The notes under the pieces were generated by a model. It was not told where the DNA came from. It did no database searches and was given only the letters and a program-made list of their open reading frames with translations. Source: Bacillus sp. HMF5848 (GTDB taxonomy: Bacteria > Bacillota > Bacilli > Bacillales > HMF5848). Taken from it: DNA of 64,000 nucleotides. Shown piece after piece: positions 16,929 through 25,259 of this stretch. Where the stretch lies: contig NZ_RWIV01000001.1 of NCBI RefSeq assembly GCF_003944835.1, forward strand, positions 313,501 through 377,500. Direction: 5' to 3'. Each line of letters begins with the position of its first letter. Position 1 is the first letter of the stretch. Both the position numbers and the translations under genes were made by a program.

Positions 16929-16966
16929 AGGGAATTACAGTCGTTAATAGTGTAATTCCCTGTTTT
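16929..16966 (+). terminator. Hairpin between TctC and TctB genes
   Basis: An 11-bp perfect stem AGGGAATTACA (16929-16939) with TGTAATTCCCT (16951-16961), then GTTTTCC. It is likely a partial terminator or stabiliser raising binding-protein levels over membrane subunits. Confidence 0.72.
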
Positions 16967-16992
16967 CCAATCAATTCTTGGGGGAATTTCAA

Positions 16993-17445
16993 ATGAAAAT
17001 TCGCACTAATTTAACCAGTGGAATAGTCTTTGCTATATTCAGCATTATCTTTATTCTGCTAGTTCCTTCGCAAGTATCAATTCCAGCGTATGACAATGGT
17101 GGTCCGAGCCCTCGTATAATCCCTTATATTGTACTATGGGGCACATTAATCTGTTCGATTGGATTAATCATTCAAAGTCTTGTGTTTAAAAAAGAAAAAA
17201 TTATTGAATTTAATTTTAAGGTCGAAAAAGCAGCACTCATCATACTCGGAATCATACTTTTGTTTGGCACTATTATGCTGACTTTCGGGTTTATCTTAGC
17301 TGTAGTTATCGTGTTACCTCTTATGCTGTATGCTCTTGGCGAAAGAAAACCTTTTATTTACGGATTTACCGTACTTGGAGGGGTAGGCGTATATTACCTG
17401 TTTATCGAGATTTTTAATATTACTCTCCCTATGTTTGGAGGTTAA
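16993..17445 (+). CDS. tctB: TTT small membrane subunit TctB
   Basis: A 150-residue protein with four predicted membrane helices (about residues 9-26, 45-65, 78-110 and 120-145), matching the TctB family in length and topology. The ATG at 16993 has GGGGGAA in front; the frame is open from TTG 16978 but that codon lies before the ribosome site. It sits between TctC and TctA, whose gene starts 3 bp after its stop. Confidence 0.82.
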   Translation: MKIRTNLTSGIVFAIFSIIFILLVPSQVSIPAYDNGGPSPRIIPYIVLWGTLICSIGLIIQSLVFKKEKIIEFNFKVEKAALIILGIILLFGTIMLTFGFILAVVIVLPLMLYALGERKPFIYGFTVLGGVGVYYLFIEIFNITLPMFGG

Positions 17446-17448
17446 GTC

Positions 17449-18972
17449 ATGGAAACAATTATAAGTGGTTTAATTGAGGTTTTAACACTAAATAATTTTA
17501 TCGTTATCTTCTTATCTTTAGTATTAGGAATGATTGTCGGATGTATTCCTGGTCTTACAGTCACACTTGGTATCATACTGCTGTTGCCCCTAACTTATTC
17601 ATTCACCTCACCATCAACGGCAATCATTGCCTTGCTGGCTGTATACATAGGAGGTATGTATGGTGGTTCCATCAGTGCCATTTTGTTAAATACACCTGGA
17701 ACCAATGCCGCCATAGCCACTACTTTTGATGGGTATCCCCTAGCCAAAAAAGGAAAGGTAAAAAAAGCCTTAGACGTATCGCTATTTGCTTCAGTAGTTG
17801 GTGGTGTTATAGCAGCCATAATCCTGCTATTTACATCAGGACTGATCTCAAAAATGGTATCTAGCTTTACGTCGACAGAGTATTTTGCACTTGCTATTTT
17901 AGGTCTTTCGTTAATTGCAGGTGTGAGTGGAGACAATATCTTTAAAGGAATTATCGGAGGGTTATTAGGATTATTTATTTCAGTCATTGGGCTGGATGTT
18001 GTTACCGGAGTATCCAGATTTTCGTTTGATACCATGCTTTTCTATGAAGGACTATCAATCATGCCGGCTATGATTGCCTTTATCGCGCTTACGCAAGTGT
18101 TGATTAAAGCGCGAGACTTTATTAATACGAAGGGTGCCATGGGTGATATCTCAAAAATTGATAAAGAAGGTATTACAAATAAGGAGAGAAAGTCTATTAT
18201 ACCAGCCATACTTCGTTCAACAGGAATAGCATCCCTAATTGGAACTATGCCGGGAGTCGGCGGTGGTGTGGCACAATTTCTATGTTATAACGAAGCGAAA
18301 CGTACATCGAAGCATCCAGAGGAATTTGGAAAAGGCAGTCTAGAGGGAGTTGCAGCAGCAGAAGCTAGTAATAATACAGTCGTTGGAACATCCATGATTC
18401 CGCTTCTTACACTAGGGATCCCAGGTGACGGTGTAACAGCTATTTTACTTGGAGCTTTTATCTTACATGGTATTATTCCTGGACCAACTATGTTTACGAA
18501 GCAAGGTGCGACAGCTTATGCCATTATATTCGGTATCTTAATTGCTAACATATTACTATATTTAATTGGATTGCTGTTCACTAAACATGTGGCGAAAATT
18601 GTTCAAGTTAGATATAGCTATCTTGGGCCTCTTATTATCACATTTTGTTTTGCAGGTGCTTTTGCGGCAAACGGTTCTGTATATGAAGTTATTTTAATGA
18701 TGGGAGTATTAGTTATCAGTTACATTTTAATGAAGCTAGATGTTTCCGTTATCCCGATTATGCTTGGTATGATTTTAGCGCCTATTATGGAGCAAAACTT
18801 TGTAAATAGTATGATTATTTATGACGGCGATCTCTTGATATTCTTCAAGCGCCCAATCACACTTGTTATCTTTATCTTAACCGCTGTTCTTGTTTGGTCG
18901 TTTATGAAGGTTAACAAGAAAGTAGAAAAATTAAACAAAGAACAAGAGGAAAAAATGCCAGCAGCAGGTTAA
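17449..18972 (+). CDS. tctA: TTT large membrane subunit TctA
   Basis: A 507-residue TctA permease with about 10-12 membrane helices. Family motifs GMIVGCIPGLTVTLGIILLL and YGGSISAILLNTPGTNAAIA in the first half are mirrored by IGTMPGVGGGVAQFLCYNEA and TLGIPGDGVTAILLGAF in the second. It forms the ion-driven channel of the three-part importer. TctA often serves citrate or other carboxylates; nothing in the membrane part shows the substrate. The cytoplasmic tail is charged and Lys/Glu-rich. Confidence 0.93.
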   Translation: METIISGLIEVLTLNNFIVIFLSLVLGMIVGCIPGLTVTLGIILLLPLTYSFTSPSTAIIALLAVYIGGMYGGSISAILLNTPGTNAAIATTFDGYPLAKKGKVKKALDVSLFASVVGGVIAAIILLFTSGLISKMVSSFTSTEYFALAILGLSLIAGVSGDNIFKGIIGGLLGLFISVIGLDVVTGVSRFSFDTMLFYEGLSIMPAMIAFIALTQVLIKARDFINTKGAMGDISKIDKEGITNKERKSIIPAILRSTGIASLIGTMPGVGGGVAQFLCYNEAKRTSKHPEEFGKGSLEGVAAAEASNNTVVGTSMIPLLTLGIPGDGVTAILLGAFILHGIIPGPTMFTKQGATAYAIIFGILIANILLYLIGLLFTKHVAKIVQVRYSYLGPLIITFCFAGAFAANGSVYEVILMMGVLVISYILMKLDVSVIPIMLGMILAPIMEQNFVNSMIIYDGDLLIFFKRPITLVIFILTAVLVWSFMKVNKKVEKLNKEQEEKMPAAG

Positions 18973-19032
18973 TGTCGCTGGCTGAATACCAACAAAAGAC
19001 TGAATCTTAATAATATTTTGAAGAGGTGTACT

Positions 19033-21015
19033 ATGGAGCTTGTAAAAAAAGGTAATTCCTTTTCGGTTTATAGCAACGGCGTGGCCGTTATCGAGCATAG
19101 AGAAAACAGTCCATTTATGTATGTGGGAATAGGTAAAGAAACTATTAAACAACATTACGGTGATTTTAAAATAAATGATAAAACTATTGAAAAAGTTCCG
19201 TTAAAACATGTTGAGTTCAATGGTGACCTTGTTACCTTTAGCAACTGTGACTATAAAGTCCAATTAAGAATGACGGTGCAAGACAATCGCTTTGTCATTG
19301 ATGAAATAGAAACGGATGACAATATCAACCGTATGTTCTTCGTACTGAACTCACGAAAAGATGAGAGGTTCTTCGGTTGTGGGGAGCAATTTTCATACTT
19401 AAATCTTAAAGGGCGTAACTTCCCTATATGGACATCAGAACCAGGAGTCGGTCGAGATCGGAACACGTTAATCACATTCCAGGCAGATCAAATAGGAATC
19501 GGTGGTGGTGATTATTATACGACGAATTATCCACAGCCTACTTTTATATCAGACTCTAAATATATCTTTCATATGGATACGTCTTACTATAGTGACTTTG
19601 ATTTTTCAGACGATGAGTCGACACAGATTTGTGTATGGGGAAAACCAAATTCAATATGCATTGAATCGGGTACATCATTCCTTAATATGATTGACATTGT
19701 CACGGAGAGCTTTGGTACGCAACCTATGTTACCTGACTGGTTACTAGATGGTGTAACTATCGGGATGCAAGGTGGGACCGATGTGGTGTATGAAAAGGTT
19801 AAACAGGCTAAGCAATACGGCATTAATGTTAATGCTGTGTGGTGTCAGGATTGGGTAGGCAAAAAGATCACATCCTTTGGAAAGAGATTGTTCTGGAAGT
19901 GGGAGAAGAGTGATGAAGCTTATCCTGAGTTTGAGAGATTATTAGATGATTTAGCAAAAGACAATATCCGCTTCATGGCATATATCAATCCGTATTTGTT
20001 AGAAGGAACAGATTTGTTTAATTATGCTTTGGAACATGAATTTTTTATTAAAAATTCCGAAGGTGAAGCTTACATTGCTGATTTCGGTGAATTCTTCTGT
20101 GGAACAATGGATTTTACAAACCCTGAAGCAATGGCATGGTACAAGCAAATTATTAAAAAGAACATGATTGATTTAGGTATTAGCGGCTGGATGGCTGACT
20201 TTGGTGAGTATATTCCAGTAGATGCGGTATTTTACAATGGCAAAACGGGACGTGAAATGCACAATGAGTATCCTGCTCTTTGGGCAAGATGCAACTACGA
20301 GGCGGTTGAAGAAAGCGGTAAGTTAGGTGAGATTGTCTACTTTATGCGTGCCGGAGGCGTAGGGAATGCAAAATATTGCACTCTAATGTGGGCTGGTGAC
20401 CAAAGCGTTGATTTTACTATCCATGACGGTGTGGCGTCAACGATACCGGCAGCAATATCATTAGGACTTCTTGGAAATGGACTCACACATTTTGATATTG
20501 GAGGGTATACGTCTCTGTTTGGAAACGTACGTACAGAGGAGCTTATGCTGAGATCTCTAGAGTATGCTGTATTTACTCCTTACATGAGAACGCATGAAGG
20601 GAACAGACCAGATGAGAACTTCCAATACGATCAAAGTGATAACTGCTTAAAGCAATTTGCTGTATTTTCACATTTGAGAACAAAGTTATTGCCATATATC
20701 AAACACGTCATAGAGGAAAATGCAACAAAAGGTATAGGAGCTATTCGACCATTGTTCATGCACTATGATGATGAAGCTAGCTTGGATATAGCTTATGAAT
20801 ATCTGTTTGGACGAGATTTACTTGTTGCTCCCGTTTACGAGGCAAATGTTACAGAGTGGGAAGTGTATTTGCCTGAAGACGAATGGATTCACTTATTTAG
20901 CAAACAAAGCTATAGCGGTGGAACGGTAACGGTCCCGGCTGAGCTTGGTAATATACCTGTATTTTATAGAAAAGATTCATCGTTCAGAACATTATTTGAC
21001 TCTATAACAAAATAA
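19033..21015 (+). CDS. yihQ: Sulfoquinovosidase (GH31, YihQ-like)
   Basis: A 660-residue GH31 alpha-glycosidase that aligns with E. coli YihQ nearly end to end. It would release sulfoquinovose from sulfoquinovosyl glycerol or related glycosides. The nucleophile is Asp389 (WMADFGEY) and the acid/base Asp456 (MWAGDQSVDF). The sulfonate-recognition residues of YihQ are kept at a constant offset of 16: Gln272 (CQDW), Arg285 and Trp288 (GKRLFW), and Tyr492 (DIGGYTSLF). GCGEQFSYLNLKGRNFPIWTSE parallels YihQ as well. There is no signal peptide, so it acts in the cytoplasm on imported substrate. ATG 19033 follows AAGAGGTG; the frame is open from TTG 19018. Confidence 0.92.
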   Translation: MELVKKGNSFSVYSNGVAVIEHRENSPFMYVGIGKETIKQHYGDFKINDKTIEKVPLKHVEFNGDLVTFSNCDYKVQLRMTVQDNRFVIDEIETDDNINRMFFVLNSRKDERFFGCGEQFSYLNLKGRNFPIWTSEPGVGRDRNTLITFQADQIGIGGGDYYTTNYPQPTFISDSKYIFHMDTSYYSDFDFSDDESTQICVWGKPNSICIESGTSFLNMIDIVTESFGTQPMLPDWLLDGVTIGMQGGTDVVYEKVKQAKQYGINVNAVWCQDWVGKKITSFGKRLFWKWEKSDEAYPEFERLLDDLAKDNIRFMAYINPYLLEGTDLFNYALEHEFFIKNSEGEAYIADFGEFFCGTMDFTNPEAMAWYKQIIKKNMIDLGISGWMADFGEYIPVDAVFYNGKTGREMHNEYPALWARCNYEAVEESGKLGEIVYFMRAGGVGNAKYCTLMWAGDQSVDFTIHDGVASTIPAAISLGLLGNGLTHFDIGGYTSLFGNVRTEELMLRSLEYAVFTPYMRTHEGNRPDENFQYDQSDNCLKQFAVFSHLRTKLLPYIKHVIEENATKGIGAIRPLFMHYDDEASLDIAYEYLFGRDLLVAPVYEANVTEWEVYLPEDEWIHLFSKQSYSGGTVTVPAELGNIPVFYRKDSSFRTLFDSITK

Positions 21016-21038
21016 AAAGCTCAGTAAGGAGAATAGTG

Positions 21039-21719
21039 ATGAAATACTTTTTGGATAGTGCCAAGTTAGATGAAATTAATTACGCATATGAATATTTAGG
21101 TATTGATGGTGTGACGACAAACCCTAAGCATATTAAATTAAGCGGCAAACCGTTCAAAACTGTGATTAAAGAAATGTCGGATTGGGTTAAAGAGAAAGGT
21201 ATTGAAGGAAAGGACAAGTTTCCTATCTCAATCGAAATTAATCCTCATTTAGACAAATGGGAAGACATGTATGCGGAAGGTAAGGAATATGCAGCTATAT
21301 GTGAAAACTTTATTATCAAAATTCCGTGTACAGAACAAGGCATTATAGCGGCAAGAAAGCTAGAGCTTGAGGGTGTAAGAACGAATGTCACATTAGTATT
21401 TTCAACGTCTCAGGCTATAATGCCAGGTAAAATAAATTCGATGTTCGTTTCACCGTTTGTTGGTTGGAAAGAAAACAATGGTGACGATTGTGCTCAGTAT
21501 ATTCAAGAGATCGTGGATGTGTACAAAACATATAACTTTAAGACCGAAATCATTGTTGCGGCATTAAGAAACGGCAAGCAAATTAAGGATGCTGCTGTGG
21601 CAGGTGCTCACATTGTCACTTGTGGCCTTCAAATTTATAAAGATGCTATGGAACACCCATTTTCAACTTATGGTTTGTCCGTATTTAGAAACGCTTGGGA
21701 CGAAACAGCAAAGGAGTAG
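21039..21719 (+). CDS. Short transaldolase/FSA-family aldolase, candidate sulfofructose transaldolase
   Basis: A 226-residue class I aldolase of the fructose-6-phosphate aldolase/TalC size class. Schiff-base Lys94 lies in IIKIPCTEQG; FLDSAKLDEI and DGVTTNP are also conserved. The phosphate-binding Arg134 and Ser166 of E. coli FSA correspond here to Trp143 (FVSPFVGW) and Ala175, with matching 32-residue spacing, while a basic residue remains at 177. This suggests a substrate whose tail is not phosphate. Next to the sulfoquinovosidase, the likely reaction is transfer of the dihydroxyacetone unit from 6-deoxy-6-sulfofructose to glyceraldehyde 3-phosphate, leaving sulfolactaldehyde. ATG follows AAGGAGA. 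Confidence 0.82.
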   Translation: MKYFLDSAKLDEINYAYEYLGIDGVTTNPKHIKLSGKPFKTVIKEMSDWVKEKGIEGKDKFPISIEINPHLDKWEDMYAEGKEYAAICENFIIKIPCTEQGIIAARKLELEGVRTNVTLVFSTSQAIMPGKINSMFVSPFVGWKENNGDDCAQYIQEIVDVYKTYNFKTEIIVAALRNGKQIKDAAVAGAHIVTCGLQIYKDAMEHPFSTYGLSVFRNAWDETAKE

Positions 21720-21722
21720 ACC

Positions 21723-23063
21723 ATGAAAACTTTTAAAGCACTGTACTTACCAATTGGCGTACCAACATTTCATAAAGAAAGTATAGATTCGCAATTTAAT
21801 ATGTCAGTAGAACTATTAAACAAAGTAGCCGAGGACATCGAGTGTCCGTCGGCTCCTCTTTTAACCATTCCTGATTTGGTTGAGTTCATTGATGATAAGC
21901 AATGTGACTTAATCATTCTTCAAAACAATGCGTTTGCTAACTCTGAGTATACGGCAGAGATCTTAAGAAGACTTGATGCAGATGTATTACTTTGGACACT
22001 GCAAGAGCCTGTAATAGACGGAGGTCGACTTAGATTAAATTCCTTAACAGGGGCGTATTCAGCAGGAAATCTTATGCACCATTTAGGCAAAGAAAGGTTC
22101 GAGTATATTTGGGGAGCACCGTCGGATGAAGTGGTGTTTCAGAAAATCAAGTCTGTTGTAGCAGCAGCCAGACTTAAAAAGGAATTACGTTCCATGACAT
22201 TAGCTTCCATCGGTCACACGCCTCAAGGTTTTGGATTTGGCCGAGGACTTGATGCTGAAATTTCAAGATATTTCGGCATGAAGCATGTAGCTATAGAAGT
22301 TCGAGAGCTTTTACAAAGGGCTAAAAATCTTTCCTATGAAGATTGTGCTGAATCCATGAGGGAAGCAGAAGACAAAATGGTAAACCTGAGAGCAATGCCT
22401 GAAAAAAATGTGACTGATTTTGTTCGTCTGTATAAAGCATACACAGACTTTGTAAAAGAAAACGATATTGCGGCCGTTTCTTCTAGGTGCTGGCCAGATT
22501 TATTCGTAGAATATGGAACACCTGTATGTGGCGTACTAGGTATGCTAAACGACAATCTAGTAGCTGCTGCTTGTGAGGCGGATGCCTATGGTGCCATCTC
22601 GATGCTTATTGGGATTAAGCTATCAAATGAAAGTGTGTTCTTTGGAGATCCAGTTTCCTTAGATAAAGAAGAAAACACGGTAACGTTTTGGCATTGTGGA
22701 ACGGCTGCTTGTAGCTTAGCCCATCCTAGTAAAGGTGCTCAAGTGGGTGTCCATCCTAATAGAAAAATAGGACCTACGATGGAATTTGGCTGTAAGCCAT
22801 CCAAAGAGGCAACTGTGTTCAGAGTTGGTCGGAAGCCAGACGGCTCTATAAGATTTTTCATAGCAAATGGGGAAATATTGGATAAAGAGCAACAATTCCT
22901 TGGCACATCATTAGTACTAAAAACCGAATCATCATCCATCGATTTTGTAAATCAAAGTGTAAAAGATGGCTGGGAGCCACATTTCATCGTTACTTATAAA
23001 GATATTAAAGAGGAACTTCTCGTTTTAGGGAAATTTTTAAATGCAGAGGTATGTAAATACTAA
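21723..23063 (+). CDS. Fucose/arabinose-isomerase-like protein, candidate sulfoquinovose isomerase
   Basis: A 446-residue member of the L-fucose/L-arabinose isomerase fold. The C-terminal half keeps the metal-ligand pattern: Glu in AACEADAYGA, Asp in FFGDPVSLD and His in FWHCGTAACSLA. Such enzymes interconvert aldoses and ketoses with Mn2+. No YihS-type (AGE fold) isomerase is in the island, so this is the best candidate for SQ to 6-deoxy-6-sulfofructose. It starts 3 bp after the short transaldolase stop and its own stop lies in the next ribosome site, which shows tight coupling. The substrate is inferred. Confidence 0.78.
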   Translation: MKTFKALYLPIGVPTFHKESIDSQFNMSVELLNKVAEDIECPSAPLLTIPDLVEFIDDKQCDLIILQNNAFANSEYTAEILRRLDADVLLWTLQEPVIDGGRLRLNSLTGAYSAGNLMHHLGKERFEYIWGAPSDEVVFQKIKSVVAAARLKKELRSMTLASIGHTPQGFGFGRGLDAEISRYFGMKHVAIEVRELLQRAKNLSYEDCAESMREAEDKMVNLRAMPEKNVTDFVRLYKAYTDFVKENDIAAVSSRCWPDLFVEYGTPVCGVLGMLNDNLVAAACEADAYGAISMLIGIKLSNESVFFGDPVSLDKEENTVTFWHCGTAACSLAHPSKGAQVGVHPNRKIGPTMEFGCKPSKEATVFRVGRKPDGSIRFFIANGEILDKEQQFLGTSLVLKTESSSIDFVNQSVKDGWEPHFIVTYKDIKEELLVLGKFLNAEVCKY

Positions 23064-23076
23064 GGAGGTACATAAC

Positions 23077-24153
23077 ATGACTGTTTTAACAGATGTAAAT
23101 AAATTAAGCGTTTTAAATGAGACGAGCGAAAAATTTGACACGAAATTCTGGAATGATTCTTGTGACCTGAAGGAATTAGACTATGCTCTAGAAAATAATT
23201 GTGTCGGAGCTACGACAAATCCTATTATTGTAAAAACGGTGTTAGAGAACAATCTATCACTATATGAAAAAGAAATAATTAGAATCATCGAGGAAAATCC
23301 AACTTTAACGGAAGATGATATTGCTTGGCTGATGATTGAAAAGATGGCTTTAGATGGTGCGAAGAAATTAGAGCCGATTTTTGATCCTAAAACAGGAACT
23401 GGACGTATTTCGATGCAGACAAACACGAAGTACTGTAAAAATCCAGACCTACTGTTGAAGCAGGCACTTCACTTTGCAAGCCTCGCTCCGAATATTCAGG
23501 TGAAAATCCCGGTAACATCAGCAGGTGTAAAGGCTATTGAAGAAGCTACGTACCATGGTATATCAATTAACGCTACAGTGTGCTTTAGTGTCCCTCAAGC
23601 TGTTGCTGTTGCAGAGGCTGTAGAACGAGGGTTAAAGCGCCGTGAAGAAGAAGGAAAAGACAATTCCGAAATCACACCGGTTTGTACGATTATGATTGGA
23701 AGAACAGATGATTATATTAAAAAAGTAATTAAGTCTGAAGATAGACTTATTGAGCCAGAAGCTCTAGAGTGGGCAGGTATTGCTTGTGCTAAGAAGTTTT
23801 ATGAGATCTATAAAGAAAGAAACTACAAAACAAAGTTACTGACTGCTGCTTTCAGAAATATTCATCACTGGACAGCGCTTGTAGGAGGCGACCTATTGGC
23901 GACGATTCCAGCAGGATTCCAGAAAAAAATTAATGGAAGTAACGTCGAAATCAAAGAGCAGATAGATATTCCTGTAGATGTAAATTACATGAATCAACTT
24001 CTTTCGATTCCTGCTTTCGTAAATTCGTACGAAGTTGATGGAATGACAGTAGAAGAGTTTGATCAATATGGCGCAGTCATTGATACGTTAACACAGTTTT
24101 ATCAAGGGTATGATGAGTTAGTTCAGATTATCAGAAAGTATATTTTGAGATAG
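23077..24153 (+). CDS. Long transaldolase-family protein
   Basis: 358 residues. It has the transaldolase signatures CVGATTNP, the Schiff-base segment IQVKIPVTSAG and IGRTDDYI, where the phosphate-binding Arg of the family is retained, unlike in the shorter paralogue upstream. It is longer than FSA/TalC enzymes and differs from classical TalB; an inserted helical part follows the TTNP motif (about residues 55-105). It may be the sugar-phosphate-handling partner of the pathway, or the actual sulfofructose transaldolase. TAAGGAGGT precedes ATG 23077; the frame is open 12 codons further upstream. Confidence 0.82.
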   Translation: MTVLTDVNKLSVLNETSEKFDTKFWNDSCDLKELDYALENNCVGATTNPIIVKTVLENNLSLYEKEIIRIIEENPTLTEDDIAWLMIEKMALDGAKKLEPIFDPKTGTGRISMQTNTKYCKNPDLLLKQALHFASLAPNIQVKIPVTSAGVKAIEEATYHGISINATVCFSVPQAVAVAEAVERGLKRREEEGKDNSEITPVCTIMIGRTDDYIKKVIKSEDRLIEPEALEWAGIACAKKFYEIYKERNYKTKLLTAAFRNIHHWTALVGGDLLATIPAGFQKKINGSNVEIKEQIDIPVDVNYMNQLLSIPAFVNSYEVDGMTVEEFDQYGAVIDTLTQFYQGYDELVQIIRKYILR

Positions 24154-24159
24154 TGTGCT

Positions 24160-25248
24160 ATGAGAAGAGAAGATGATTTTTCATATAAAATACAAGCCAT
24201 TAGAAATATTTTAAAGGAAAAAGGCTTCGATGGCATTGAAATAAAAACGCAAGCTAATTTCAGCTATGTCACACGAGGAAGAGGCTTTATCGGTCTTGCA
24301 TCAGTAGTGGCATGTGGAAGTCTCTTTATAACTCGTGACCGGATTTGCTTAGTGAGTGAAAATATTGAAATCAATCGACTCTATAACGAGCAGCTGGACT
24401 CAAATCCAGCTGTAGAAGCTATTGCATTTCCGTGGGATGAACCACAACAGAGAGATGTAGTTGTCAAGCAGATTACCGAAGGGTTAAACATGGCAACAGA
24501 AGCTGAGTTAGAAAGAGAACTTTTTAAATTACGAACAGTTATGACTCCTTACGATCGTGAGGAGTATAAAAAGCTTAGTTATGAGACTGCCATTCTTATT
24601 GAAGATATTTGTAAGAACTTAAGGAAGGGTATCAGTGAATACGAGCTTGCAGGAGAGATTTCTAATAAGCTTTGGAGTCATAATATTGAGCCTATTACTA
24701 TTTTAATAGCTTTTGATGAAAGAGCGTTAAAACATAGACATCCAGTTATGGCAGGCAATCGCTTAGAAAATTATGCTCTTGTAGGAATCTGCGGTAGAAG
24801 AAACGGATTAATTGTTTCACTGTCTCGTGATGTCCTTCTCACGAATGATGAAGAAATGGTACAAAAACATGCCAAATGTGCGATGGTCAATGCAGCATTT
24901 TTAAGTGCTCTTAAAGTAGGTAATTCACTTGAGAATGTTTTCAAGAGAGGTGTATCAGAGTACGATGCGCAGGGTTATCCTCTTGAATATAAAGAACATC
25001 ATCAAGGTGGTTTAACTGGTTTTATTCCGAGAGAAATACGAGCAAATATGGGTTGTACACATTTAGTGAAAAAGGATGAAGCATATGCTTTTAATCCAAC
25101 TATTCAAGGTTCTAAATGTGAAGATACAGTACTAGTAACGGAAAACGGAATTGAAGAAATGACATATACCGGAAACTACGCTTATATAACTTGTGACATC
25201 GACGGAGAAAGTTTTGTGATGCCAACGGTATATGTAGTAAAAAAATAA
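24160..25248 (+). CDS. M24 (creatinase/aminopeptidase P fold) protein without metal ligands
   Basis: A 362-residue protein with the two-domain layout of Xaa-Pro peptidases: an N-terminal creatinase-like domain, then RTVMTPYDREEYKKLSYETA leading into the pita-bread domain. The usual five metal ligands are mostly gone: DxG reads GICG, the second Asp lies in SLSR, and the EPG glutamate is Asn in FNPTIQG. The His region (HHQGG) and the last Glu (CEDTVLVTENG) remain. It is therefore unlikely to be a metallopeptidase. Its place between transaldolase and alcohol dehydrogenase suggests a role in the pathway that I cannot name. The ribosome site is weak; translation is probably coupled. Confidence 0.72.
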   Translation: MRREDDFSYKIQAIRNILKEKGFDGIEIKTQANFSYVTRGRGFIGLASVVACGSLFITRDRICLVSENIEINRLYNEQLDSNPAVEAIAFPWDEPQQRDVVVKQITEGLNMATEAELERELFKLRTVMTPYDREEYKKLSYETAILIEDICKNLRKGISEYELAGEISNKLWSHNIEPITILIAFDERALKHRHPVMAGNRLENYALVGICGRRNGLIVSLSRDVLLTNDEEMVQKHAKCAMVNAAFLSALKVGNSLENVFKRGVSEYDAQGYPLEYKEHHQGGLTGFIPREIRANMGCTHLVKKDEAYAFNPTIQGSKCEDTVLVTENGIEEMTYTGNYAYITCDIDGESFVMPTVYVVKK

Positions 25249-25259
25249 GAGGTGTAAAC

